Assembly (NCBI GenBank): GCA_963170055.1
Contig: CAUJGJ010000016.1
Location: 80,001 to 112,500 of the forward strand
Reading direction: 5' to 3'
Length of the DNA stretch: 32,500 bases
Source of the DNA: Halisarca cf. caerulea
Lineage: Eukaryota > Porifera > Demospongiae > Chondrillida > Halisarcidae
Shown here: positions 1-9,428 of the stretch, one piece after another
Layout of the letters: the number at the start of each line of letters is the position of its first letter
How positions within the stretch are numbered: position 1 is the stretch's first letter
Notes under the pieces: generated by a model
Databases searched by the model: none
What the model was told of the DNA's origin: nothing
What the model saw: only the letters and a program-made list of their open reading frames with translations
Made by a program: the position numbers and the translations under genes

Positions 1-516
1 CTCTTCCAATGTTTTAACGTTGTGGTCGTCATAAGCGCTCATCATTTCATGGGCGTCGTGACAGCGCTCACAGAGAAAATTTTCACAGTCAAAACAGAAC
101 ACAGTTGAGTGTGCATCAGGTCTCCTGCACTTTCTGTTCTCACAAGGAATAGGAGTATTCTTGGACACTTTGTGGGCCAGTTTCCACCTCTCCATGTAAC
201 GAGTTAGGGGTCCATTTGGAACTGGAAAACAGCGCAAACTGTCCTCTCGACACTCACTCTCTGACATCTTCCCGTCATTCCAGACAGTGGATGTGTCCCC
301 ACATTTGCTGCACTTCAGACGGCCATTTTCCACTACCATATTAGGAAGACACTCTGCACACACTGAATGCAGACAACACAACAGGTGAGGATTGTTCAGT
401 TCTTTCTTGCAGTGACCACATGTCACATGAGGTTCAACGATGGCTACTTCTTCTTCTTGACATGAGGGCTTGTTCTGTGAGGATTGACTAGCTGAATCAA
501 GACCACCTTCCGCCAT
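1..516 (-). CDS. TRIM-NHL protein copy A, N-terminal part (cut by window edge)
   Basis: This is the 5' 172 codons of a TRIM-NHL gene that continues off the left edge. It encodes the MAEGG start, a C3HC4 RING finger and the whole first B-box, ending at a YDDHNVKTLEE segment. The frame is open throughout. The ATG at 516 is preferred to the in-frame ATG at 567 because its context is good (AACATGG) and a consensus splice acceptor (GATTTCCAG) lies just upstream, so the 17 extra codons would be intronic. The sequence is almost identical to copy B (differences at roughly the 1-3% level by eye), and the similarity continues through the intron and first exon, so A and B are a recent duplicate pair. 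Family knowledge: TRIM proteins are RING-type E3 ubiquitin ligases. Whether the unseen part is intact cannot be judged. Confidence 0.88.
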   Translation of the reverse strand, partial: MAEGGLDSASQSSQNKPSCQEEEVAIVEPHVTCGHCKKELNNPHLLCCLHSVCAECLPNMVVENGRLKCSKCGDTSTVWNDGKMSESECREDSLRCFPVPNGPLTRYMERWKLAHKVSKNTPIPCENRKCRRPDAHSTVFCFDCENFLCERCHDAHEMMSAYDDHNVKTLEE

Positions 517-1166
517 GTTGTTCTGGAAATCAAGTGAAAGGAAGGATGGATGATTAAACACATGCATGTATTGTCAACGTATCACAAACCAATGTACATA
601 TGTGCAAGCATGGAACCTCTCAACTACATGGCACTCAGGTCTCATGTATACAACACACACTGTGACAGGTCTCATCTACGACACACACACATATAACACA
701 CAGGTCTCATCTATATACAACACATATACAATGATCGTAGACGACAAATCATCCTTATAGTCACATGTACTGGTACTTCGCATGCACAGCCAACTGGCTG
801 GGGTATTGCCACTTCAAGGGGTCATGCATGTATGTTCTGGCAACTGTTTGTACAGTATAGAACTATAGCTTAATATATATACATCAAAGGGGACACAAAA
901 TCAGCGACCTGTCATCAGAGGTACTTGCTACCGCATAAATATATATGCTTTAATTTTCGCATGGTTTTACCTTTATGGTATTCACAGATTGAAAGCCATC
1001 CACAAAAGGTTACACCTGCAAAAATTTGGACCGGGCTCTTGTGCAATGGCAAAACATGGCCATTTTTTGCAAATATAAAAATGCGAAAATTGCTAAAAGC
1101 CTAAATCCACAAAATACACACCGTGAAAATTGTAGAACATATGGTATCATGCAGGGGTGGTTTATA

Positions 1167-1171
<5 letters not shown>

Positions 1172-1215
<44 letters not shown>
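1172..1215. repeat. (AT)n microsatellite
   Basis: This is an uninterrupted AT run of about 22 dinucleotides inside the predicted intron of copy A. The matching place in copy B (around 7688-7697) has only a few alternating bases, so the run expanded in A or collapsed in B after duplication. Confidence 0.95.
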
Positions 1216-1217
<2 letters not shown>

Positions 1218-1218
<1 letters not shown>

Positions 1219-1558
1219 GTATACACAGGGACAGAATGAGGAGCACTTGCTATCCAGGAATATGTACTAAACCAGGTACTTACTATCAGGGTTGGTTTAT
1301 GTACATGAGGTATACACAGGGACAGAATGAGGAGCACTTGCTATCCAGGAGTATGTACTAAACCAGGTACTTACTATCAGGGTTGGTTTATGTACATGAG
1401 GTATACACAAGGACAGAATGAGGAGTACTTACTATCCAGGAGTATGTACTAGACCAGGTACTTACTATCAGGGTTGGTTTATGTACATGAGGTATACACA
1501 GGGACAGAATGAGGAGTACTCACTATCCAGGAGTGTGTACTAAACCAGGTACTTACTA
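1218..1558. repeat. 91-bp tandem repeat, about 3.7 units
   Basis: Units begin GGTATACACAGGGACAGAAT at 1218, 1309, 1400 and 1491, an exact 91-bp period, with a few point changes. The last unit is cut short at TACTTACTAAGCAAGG. It lies in the intron of copy A. Copy B has about two divergent units and copy C only a fragment. Confidence 0.93.
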
Positions 1559-1972
1559 AGCAAGGACCACTGTACGTATGTACTCAAGACAAGAGTTGTC
1601 CATGCAGAATGTACAATCACTTGTATGCAGCTGCCATCAGACATGTCCGACCTAGCATCATGTGCATGTACTACACTAACTGAGGACAGAGTGTCCGTGC
1701 ACAGTGTGATAAAGGGTACATCCATTCCATATAGCTACATGAGTTTGGGTGAGAGCACGCATGGAGTATCTAAGTCTCACTTTGCCAGTTCCAACCACCC
1801 TCCACCTTCCCGGTGATGTAAGTCAACGAGAAAGGAAAGTGAGACTGAACGAGTCTGCATGGCCAACTTCATAGAATCACTTATGATGTAGCTAATCCAC
1901 TATACACCCGAATACAGTGTACGTAAAACACAGTTACATACAAATACATACACACATACAAGTGCATGCAGT

Positions 1973-2280
1973 TGGTTCCTGCTCAATACACAGGGTAGAG
2001 CAGTAGTGGGTTCCTGTTCAATACACAGGGTAGAGTAGTAGTGGGTTCCTGTTCAATACACAGGGTAGAGCAGTAGTGGGTTCCTGTTCAATACACAGGG
2101 TAGAGCAGTAGTGGGTTCCTGCTCAATACACAGGGTAGAGTAGTAGTGGGTTCCTGCTCAATACACAGGGTAGAGTAGTAGTGGGTTCCTGCTCAATACA
2201 CAGGGTAGAGCAGTAGTGGGTTCCTGCTCAATACACAGGGTAGAGTAGTAGTGGGTTCCTGTTCAATACACAGGGTAAAG
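1973..2280. repeat. 35-bp minisatellite in intron of copy A (about 9 units)
   Basis: The unit contains GGGTTCCTGTTCAATACACA followed by GGGTAGAGCAGTAGT. Variants alternate at GCTCAAT/GTTCAAT and GAGCAG/GAGTAG. The array is flanked on the right by GGGTAATTTGGA, as in copies B and C. Units are adjacent with no unique spacers, so it is not a CRISPR array. Confidence 0.95.
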
Positions 2281-2555
2281 GGGTAATTTGGAACGGTGCA
2301 TGGGGCAACTAGGATAGTGGGTCAAAACGTGAAAAGCAGTACCAGTGCCAGTTAACTACCGCATTAAAGACTTCAGGTCATTGTGGTATCCATGAATTGG
2401 GGGTTCAGCAGTAGCAAACATGACTAGACAGCTTAACCATACAAAAAAGTAAAGCCCCTGTCCCGAATAACCCCAGTGTGCCAAACTTCAAGTCTCCCCG
2501 CCCTGGCCTACCGTAGTACAGTGCGAGTGAAGCTAATCTACAGAGGTCTACTTAC

Positions 2556-2741
2556 AATGAAATCGAAAATTGAACCAGAGAAGAGACCAATACGATCTGG
2601 TCAACAACACGGAGCGACGAGGAGTGAGGGAGGAGGACGAGGAGAGCAAAACTTGAATCAAACGACAATCAGTAGCGAGCACTGAGGTGGCTTCTGGGAA
2701 TTCCCCTGGTACGGTCCTGTGCATGAGGCCAGTACCGCGGG
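2556..2741 (-). promoter_or_regulatory. Predicted noncoding first exon and promoter block, copy A
   Basis: Upstream of the GTAAGT donor is a segment of about 130 bp with no ATG on the minus strand, so after splicing the first ATG is MAEGG. Beyond it (2677-2741) is a block repeated upstream of copies B and C, with GGTAC and GTACC arms around a central GTGCA. In A the CACGTG seen in B and C is altered to CCTGTGCA. No TATA box is evident and the transcription start is not defined. First exon and promoter are inferred from conservation and the splice signal. Confidence 0.45.
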
Positions 2742-2881
2742 TGATGGCACATACATGTATACAGAGTTCCCAATATTATGTAACATACTACTACTATTGC
2801 GTAATAGGATCCTCACTACAGAAAAGCGTAGTTGGAGTAGCTATATATGGTACAAGTGAAGGTATGCTCTATGGAGGTCTA

Positions 2882-3632
2882 GTGGATGTAGTAGACCCTG
2901 TAGATGTAGTAAATGTAGTAGATCCTGTAGATCATGTAGATCCTGTAGATCCTGTAGATCCTGTAGATCCTGTAGATCATGTAGATCATGTAGATCCTGT
3001 AGATGTAGTAGATCCTGTAGATCCTGTAGATCCTGTAGATGTAGTAGATCCTGTAGATCATGTAGATCATGTAGATCCTGTAGATCCTGTAGATCCTGTA
3101 GATCCTGTAGATGTAGTAGATCCTGTAGATCCTGTAGATCCTGTAGATGTAGTAGATCCTGTAGATCATGTAGATCATGTAGATCCTGTAGACCCTGTAG
3201 ATCCTGTAGACCCTGTAGACCCTGTAGATCATGTAGATCCTGTAGATCCTGTAGATCATGTAGATCCTGTAGATGTAGTAGATCCTGTAGATCCTGTAGA
3301 TCATGTAGATCATGTAGATCCTGTAGATCCTGTAGACCCTGTAGACCCTGTAGATCATGTAGACCCTGTAGATCATGTAGATCATGTAGATCCTGTAGAT
3401 CCTGTAGATCATGTAGATCCTGTAGACCCTGTAGATCCTGTAGATCATGTAGACCCTGTAGATCATGTAGACCCTGTAGATCATGTAGATCCTGTAGACC
3501 CTGTAGATCCTGTAGATCATGTAGATCCTGTAGATCATGTAGACCCTGTAGATCATGTAGACCCTGTAGATCATGTAGATCCTGTAGATCCTGTAGATGT
3601 AGTAGATGTAGTAAATCCCGTAGATGTAGTAA
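2882..3632. repeat. 9-bp satellite (GTAGATCCT and variants), about 83 units
   Basis: A 9-bp unit, GTAGATCCT, is repeated with variants GTAGATCAT, GTAGACCCT and GTAGATGTA in irregular order. Because 9 is a multiple of 3, long open frames arise on both strands: plus reads Val-Asp-(Pro/His/Val), minus reads Tyr-(Arg/Met/Tyr)-(Ile/Val). No start context, splice signals or homologous domain support a gene. It occupies the A-B spacer just upstream of the exon-like block at 3699, a place where the other spacers have no satellite. Confidence 0.95.
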
Positions 3633-3698
3633 TGTTGGTTTGTTCTTGATCTATATGATCCCGTCCAACACACTTGTCTGTCTGCTACCTCCTCACAG

Positions 3699-3824
3699 GA
3701 TGTTGTGGACCAAGTTGTCAGGGATGTTGACCACCCTGCAGACCCCAGCAGATGTCCACTGTACATGACCCAGCACTGTTTCATGTCCACTGATGATGTA
3801 CATTTGTCCATTCATGAATTATGA
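3699..3824 (+). pseudogene. Exon-like plus-strand remnant in A-B spacer
   Basis: A good splice acceptor (GTCTGCTACCTCCTCACAG) is followed by an open frame of 41 codons ending in TGA, starting DVVDQVVRDVDHPADPSRC. The same block occurs at 15076 and 21740 between later copies. It is opposite in strand to the TRIM-NHL genes. I do not recognise the protein. It may be the terminal exon of a neighbour duplicated along with the TRIM unit. In this spacer the preceding exon-like piece seen elsewhere is absent, replaced by the 9-bp satellite. Confidence 0.35.
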
Positions 3825-4694
3825 TTGCATTGTGTGACCATTTGTATGTGCATGCAATGTAATGATATTATATTATTATGATGTGTATACATGTAAAATA
3901 TATTTGTATATGCTTATAAATATATTTGTAAATGCTACTGCACTCACAGCTGCTTGTGTGGATGTACATGTACAAATGTGTGTAGACGTATGTTGTAGAT
4001 TGACACTGAGCAGAAACGAACTTCCAGTTCCCAAATTGTCTTTTGTAGAGGGTTCCACTGTAGAGAGGTTCTACTGCATGCATGTGGTGTGAAATGTTCA
4101 CCATGAGCACTCTCCATGCATTGACCCCATGTGCACCCATGCATGCACACTTGGGGTATGAATATTGAGATAATATTATAAACAAGTTTACAATTGGACT
4201 CTGTGTCTGCATTGAGCAGTGAAGCAGACACAGGTGGTCACACACACACACTCCAGGAACATGTGCTACAAATTGACACTAACAGCTGTAGTGTGGGTGT
4301 GGTTAGGTGTGACACTGTTGTAGCCACATTGACGTGTGTGTGACACAATGCTGATGTATAAGCATTACAAATATATTTTACATGCATCTGCATGTTGCAC
4401 ACATGCATGCATACATATGTACGTACATGCACACACACACACACACCGCATACATTGTATATGCACTAGTGACAATGTATGAGACCTTGCATTATACGTA
4501 TTTGCATGAATGTAGCTATACTGTATACTGTCGGGAATTGGTTTAACTACTACATTAAATTAATATCTAATGCTGTTGCACAATTTATGAGTATACAATA
4601 ATTTAAATAATAATATAAACTGCTCACATGTATAATTACATAATACTCCATACCATATATAGACATGCAGTACATGCAGTACATGCAGTACAGC
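3825..4694. other. Conserved 3' flank of copy B, no gene seen
   Basis: This is low-complexity TG/CA- and AT-rich intergenic DNA that recurs downstream of copies C, D and E, with shared segments such as ACAATTGGACTCTGTGTC. Close to the stop codon a 9-bp motif (TACATGCAG) is tandemly repeated three times (about 4669-4692). The short reading frames here do not hold up between copies. No clear AATAAA on the minus strand was found near the stop. Confidence 0.6.
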
Positions 4695-7043
4695 TCAGAA
4701 CACAGCTACTTGTTTGGTATTGTACAGTGTAACAAGGAGATCTCCATTGTGGTCAATAGCTAGACCAAAAGAACGAGAGCCAACTTGGAAACTGTGAATT
4801 AACTGTCCCATTGTATTGAAGATGACAACACCATTGTTGTTGTTGGCTACTATCACATGACGATCAGCTGTGATGATGATGTCAAGAGGATAGTTTAGAT
4901 GTCCTTCACCAAACTGTCTCTGGTACACTCCATTGGCACTGAAAACCTGTACACGATGGCTGTAGTCAACTACATACATGTCCCCCTCCTCATCTGGTGC
5001 AAAGGCTACTGCAGAAGGTGTACTGAACTGTCCAGGTCCACTACCTTGGGATCCAATAGTGCGTATGAGCTGACCATCCAAAGTGAACACTGATATCCTG
5101 TGATTTCCACTGTCAGCAACATAAACATGTTTGTTGTGTATTGTCACACCCCAGGGTCGTGAGAGGTGTCCAACTCCAATTTGCCTGACAAATGTTCCTT
5201 CACTTTCAACCACTTCTATTCGATTATTGTCTTGGTTTCCAATGTACAATCGATTATCACAGTCTACAGCAATGCCAGTAGGACAGTTCAGCTGTCCATT
5301 TCCAGATCCTTTTTGGCCGAATGATCTGATGTACTTCCTCTGCTTATCAAACACATTGATCTGATGTTGGTAATAGTCAGCAATGAATATGTGGCCATTC
5401 TGACCTACTGCAATACCCCAAGGACCACCTCCCTGTTGGGAATAGTTGATATATCCCTTGTTTGCTCCAAGTTCCCTCACATTCTTATTGAGCTTAGGTA
5501 AACCTGACTTAGGTAAACCTGACTTAGGGAGGAAGTTGACGACAAACGGACTTCCCCTAATCTTACTCCCATTCACTCGAATGTACAGATCACATTCTCC
5601 GCAGTATGTAGTAGGGAAGGATATAGTGTACCTTCCACTATTATCATTGACTACCCTCGCTTTGATGGCTGGACCCGGGATGGGGGACTTGGGATGGAGA
5701 AGGGCCTCAACATTGTCCCCTCCTCTCTTACATTGAATGTTCTCTCTGTCAAATGTGGTCACTGTCAATGTCACAGGATCTGAGCCATTCCATTTGACAC
5801 TTTCAGGTTTGGGCTCCACTGTGCAGTTGGCAGGACAGGCTCCGGATTTTGCAACACCAAATTCTCCAATTGCCTTTAAAAGGGCATCTTGGTTGGTGGG
5901 GTCAAAGGTCACCACCTGAGACACTGTGCTCTCAAGCTCTTCCTGACACCATTTTGACGTCACAACAGATTGGTGAGTTTGAACAAGGTCCTTACAAGCT
6001 AGCACATCGTGACTGCTACCACTACTTAGGAGAAAGTGAAGAGAGGATTCAGCGTTTGCTGATGTCTCCTTCTCTCTCTGAGCAGCCGTGAGTTTGGAAC
6101 CAATTGTACGCTTCTTCTCTTCTGCTGTGGTGATGACTTGCCTACAAAGCTCCTCCTTCCTCTTCTCCACTGCCTCATGGATGGTCTGAAAGGCTGTGTC
6201 AATATTGACAAGTGCAGCCTCTTTCATCTCATCCACCGTTCTGATCTGACTCTGAAGTTTCTTTTCAATCTTCTTACATTTCTTGCCAAAACAGAACGCA
6301 GCCTGACGAGCAATCTTGATAGACTGAGTGTGGCGATCGGCTACTTTGTCGCTGAGGAACACTGGAGTGTGTGAGGATCTACGGTCCACAGCACAAGCTT
6401 GACACATGAGTAGATCACACTGTTCACAGCTGTACTCCAGAACCTTTCCTCTGTGCTGTGGACATTGGATGTGTGATATTTTCTTGGAGATCCAAGTTGC
6501 ATCCCAAGATGGACCAGATGTTCGTATCTCTTCCAATGCTTTAACGGTGTGGTCGTCATAAGCGCTCATCATTTCATGGGCGTCGTGACAGCGCTCACAG
6601 AGAAAATTTTCACAGTCAAAACAGAACACAGTTGAGTGTGCAACACGTCTCCTGCACTTTCTGTTCTCACAAGGAATAGGAGTATTCTTGGACACTTTGT
6701 GGGCCAGTTTCCTCCTCTCCATGAAACGAGCTAGGGGTCCATTTGGAACTGGAAAACAGCGCAAACTGTCCACTCGACACTCACTCTCTGACATCTTCCC
6801 GTCATTCCAGACAGTGGATGTGTCCCCACATTTGCTGCACTTCAGACGGCCATTTTCCACTACCATATTAGGAAGACACTCTGCACACACTGAATGCAGA
6901 CAACACAACAGGTGAGGATTGTTCAGTTCTTTCTTGCAGTGACCACATGTCACATCAGGTTCAACGATGGCTACTTCTTCTTCTTGACATGAGGGCTTGT
7001 TCTGTGAGGACTGACTAGCTGAATCAGGACCACCTTCCGCCAT
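4695..7043 (-). CDS. TRIM-NHL protein copy B (RING, B-boxes, filamin, NHL), complete
   Basis: This is a complete 782-residue TRIM-NHL protein, predicted cytoplasmic E3 ubiquitin ligase. The RING is C3HC4 (C33, C36, C48, H50, C53, C56, C69, C72). B-box1 covers 125-165 and B-box2 194-238. A coiled-coil-like segment spans about 240-345, a filamin-type Ig domain about 400-505 and a six-bladed NHL propeller about 540-782. The layout matches the TRIM2/TRIM3/LIN-41/Brat class. There is no signal peptide or membrane segment. The start at 7043 is chosen over the ATG at 7094 because a splice acceptor separates them. Oddities: the last B-box2 histidine position holds Phe229 where C, D and F have His, and the linker has a duplicated SGLPK unit. 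Ligase activity and RNA or protein binding are family inference; the substrate is unknown. Confidence 0.93.
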   Translation of the reverse strand: MAEGGPDSASQSSQNKPSCQEEEVAIVEPDVTCGHCKKELNNPHLLCCLHSVCAECLPNMVVENGRLKCSKCGDTSTVWNDGKMSESECRVDSLRCFPVPNGPLARFMERRKLAHKVSKNTPIPCENRKCRRRVAHSTVFCFDCENFLCERCHDAHEMMSAYDDHTVKALEEIRTSGPSWDATWISKKISHIQCPQHRGKVLEYSCEQCDLLMCQACAVDRRSSHTPVFLSDKVADRHTQSIKIARQAAFCFGKKCKKIEKKLQSQIRTVDEMKEAALVNIDTAFQTIHEAVEKRKEELCRQVITTAEEKKRTIGSKLTAAQREKETSANAESSLHFLLSSGSSHDVLACKDLVQTHQSVVTSKWCQEELESTVSQVVTFDPTNQDALLKAIGEFGVAKSGACPANCTVEPKPESVKWNGSDPVTLTVTTFDRENIQCKRGGDNVEALLHPKSPIPGPAIKARVVNDNSGRYTISFPTTYCGECDLYIRVNGSKIRGSPFVVNFLPKSGLPKSGLPKLNKNVRELGANKGYINYSQQGGGPWGIAVGQNGHIFIADYYQHQINVFDKQRKYIRSFGQKGSGNGQLNCPTGIAVDCDNRLYIGNQDNNRIEVVESEGTFVRQIGVGHLSRPWGVTIHNKHVYVADSGNHRISVFTLDGQLIRTIGSQGSGPGQFSTPSAVAFAPDEEGDMYVVDYSHRVQVFSANGVYQRQFGEGHLNYPLDIIITADRHVIVANNNNGVVIFNTMGQLIHSFQVGSRSFGLAIDHNGDLLVTLYNTKQVAVF

Positions 7044-7690
7044 GTTGTTCTGGAAATCAAGTGAAAGGAAGGATGGATGATTAAACACATGCATGTATTG
7101 TCAATGTATCACAAACCAATGTACACGTGCAAGCATGGAACCACTCAACTACATGGCACTCAGGTCTCATGTATACAACACACACTGTGACAGGTCTCAT
7201 CTACGACACACACACATATAACACACAGGTCTCATCTATATACAACACATATACAATGATCGTAGACGACAAATCATCTTTATAGTCACATGTACTGGTA
7301 CATCGCATGCACAGCCAACTGGCTGGGGTATTGCCACTTCAAGGGGTCATGCATGTATGTTCTAGCAACTGTATGTACAGTAGAACTATAGCTTAATATA
7401 TACATCAAAGGGGACACAAAATCAGTGCCTGTCATCAGAGGTACTTGCTACCGTATAAATATATATGCTTTAATTTTCGCATGGTCTCATCTTTGTGGTA
7501 TTCACAGATTGAAAGCCATCCACAAAAGGTTACACCTGCAAAAATTTGGACCAGGCTCTTGTGCAATGGCAAAACATGGCCATTTTTCGCAAATATAAAA
7601 ATGCGAAAATTGCTAAAAGCCTAAATCCACAAAATACACACCGTGACAGTTGCAGAACATAAAATTATGGTATCAGGGTTGGTTTATATG

Positions 7691-7868
7691 TACATATATG
7701 TGGTATACACAGGGACAGAATGAGGAGTACTTACTATCCAAAAGTATAAGTACTAAACCAGGTACTTACTATCAGGGTTGGTTTATGTACGTACATGGGG
7801 TATACACAGGGATAGAATGAGGAGTATACTTATTATCCAGGAGTGTGTACTAAACCAGGTACTTACTA
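7691..7868. repeat. 91-bp-type tandem repeat, about 2 divergent units
   Basis: Two copies of the GGTATACACAGGG...CCAGGTACTTACTA unit seen at 1218-1558 begin near 7692 and 7798. They carry small insertions that lengthen the period to about 105 bp. Confidence 0.8.
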
Positions 7869-8295
7869 AGCAAGGTCCACTGTACGTATGTACTCAAGAC
7901 AAGAGTGTTAATTAACTGTCCAAGCAGAATGTACAATCACTTGTATGCAACTGCCATCAGACATGTCAGACCTAGCATCATGTACATGTACTACACTAAC
8001 TGAGGACAGAGTGTCCGTGCACAGAGTGATAAAAGGTACATCGATTCCATATAGCTACATGAGTTTGGGTGAGAGCACGCATGGAGTATCTAAGTCTCAT
8101 GTTGCCAGTTCCAACCACCCTCCATCTTCCCAGTGATGTCAGCCAACGAGAAAGGAAAGTGAGAATGAACAAGTCCAACTTTACTATAGGAACGCTTGTG
8201 GTATATGAGTATAGCTATTCTACTATACACCCAAATACAGTGTACATAAAACACAGTTATACATGCAAATACATACACACATACAAGTATATGCA

Positions 8296-9160
8296 GTGGG
8301 TTCCTGCTCAATACACAGGGTAGAGCAGTAGTGGGTTCCTGTTCAATACACAGGGTAGACCAGTAGTGGGTTCCTGTTCAATACACAGGGTAGAGCAGTA
8401 GTGGGTTCCTGTTCAACACACAGGGTAGAGCAGTAGTGGGTTCCTGTTCAATACACAGGGTAGAACAGTAGTGGGTTCCTGCTCAATACACAGGGTAGAG
8501 TAGTAGTGGGTTCCTGCTCAATACACAGGGTAGAGCAGTAGTGGGTTCCTGCTCAATACACAGGGTGGAGCAGTAGTGGGTTCCTGTTCAATACACAGGG
8601 TAGAGCAGTAGTGGGTTCCTGCTCAACACACAGGGTAGAGTAGTAGTGGGTTCCTGTTCAATACACAGGGTAGAGCAGTAGTGGGTTCCTGTTCAATACA
8701 CAGGGTAGAGCAGTAGTGGGTTCCTGCTCAATACACAGGGTAGAGCAGTAGTGGGTTCCTGTTCAATGGGTAGAGCAGTAGTGGGTTCCTGTTCAACACA
8801 CAGGGTAGAGCAGTAGTGGGTTCCTGTTCAATACACAGGGTAGAGCAGTAGTGGGTTCCTGTTCAATACACAGGGTAGAGCAGTAGTGGGTTCCTGTTCA
8901 ATACACAGGGTAGAGCAGTAGTGGGTTCCTGTTCAATACACAGGGTAGAGCAGTAGTGGGTTCCTGCTCAATACACAGGGTAGAGTAGTACTGGGTTCCT
9001 GCTCAATACACAGGGTAGAGCAGTAGTGGGTTCCGGTTCAATACACAGGGTAGAGCAGTAGTGGGTTCCTGTTCAATACACAGGGCAGAGCAGTAGTGGG
9101 TTCCTGCTCAATACACAGGGTAGAACAGTAGTGGGTTTCTGCTCAATACACAGGGTAAAG
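8296..9160. repeat. 35-bp minisatellite in intron of copy B (about 25 units)
   Basis: It has the same unit and flanks as the arrays at 1973 and 19988 but is nearly three times longer than in A. One unit near 8762-8775 lacks an internal stretch (GTTCAATGGGTAG), a typical slippage or unequal-exchange product. Several neighbouring units are identical, which points to recent expansion. Confidence 0.95.
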
Positions 9161-9428
9161 GGGTAATTTGGACCGGTGCATGGGGGCAATTCAGGATGGT
9201 GGGTCAAAACGTGAAAAGCAGTGTCAGTTCAACCACCGCATTAAAGATTTCTGGTCATTGTGGTCTCCATGAATTGGGGGTTCAGCAGTAGCAAACATGA
9301 CTAGACAGCTTAACCGCACCAATAAGTAAAGCCCCTGTCCCGAATAACCCCAGTATGCTAAACTTCACTGAAGTCCCCCCGCTCTGGCCTACCGTAGTAG
9401 TGAAGTTAATCTACAGAGGTCTACTTAC

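Larger units (their letters stand above)
523..2555 (-). other. Predicted 5'UTR intron of copy A
   Basis: On the minus strand, a consensus donor (CATT|GTAAGT) has its G at 2555. A pyrimidine-rich acceptor (TTTCACTTGATTTCCAG) ends at 523, seven bases upstream of the MAEGG start codon. Donor and acceptor are preserved at the same relative positions in copies B and C, although intron length differs (2033, 2379 and 1302 bp). The intron contains an AT microsatellite, a 91-bp tandem repeat and a 35-bp minisatellite. Splicing is inferred; no transcript evidence is available. Confidence 0.68.
7050..9428 (-). other. Predicted 5'UTR intron of copy B
   Basis: The donor GTAAGT has its G at 9428 and the acceptor GATTTCCAG ends at 7050, seven bases before the start codon, exactly as in copies A and C. 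The left part (7050-8290) is closely similar to copy A's intron. The difference in length is mainly the expanded 35-bp minisatellite. No conserved protein-coding frame was found inside. Confidence 0.68.

Noticed and set aside
1973..2280. CRISPR array
   Set aside because: The 35-bp units are contiguous with no unique spacers, and the same repeat sits in three introns of eukaryotic genes.
2687..3649. Long plus-strand frame encoding (Val-Asp-Pro/His/Val)n, and its minus-strand counterpart
   Set aside because: It is a by-product of a 9-bp satellite without stops, begins at a GTG, is open on both strands and lacks any non-repeat domain.
5446..6091. Long plus-strand frames opposite the filamin and coiled-coil parts of the TRIM genes
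   Set aside because: They are antisense shadows that recur in each paralogue only because the coding strand is conserved.
7044..7094. N-terminal extension MHVFNHPSFLSLDFQNN on copy B (and similar on A and C)
   Set aside because: The codons span a conserved splice acceptor, and the ATG contexts are weaker than at MAEGG. They are most likely intron sequence.
7945..8136. 63-codon plus-strand frame MQLPSDMSDL... present in introns of A and B
   Set aside because: Changes between A and B are mostly amino-acid altering, and the copy C version stops after 35 codons, so there is no sign of constraint.
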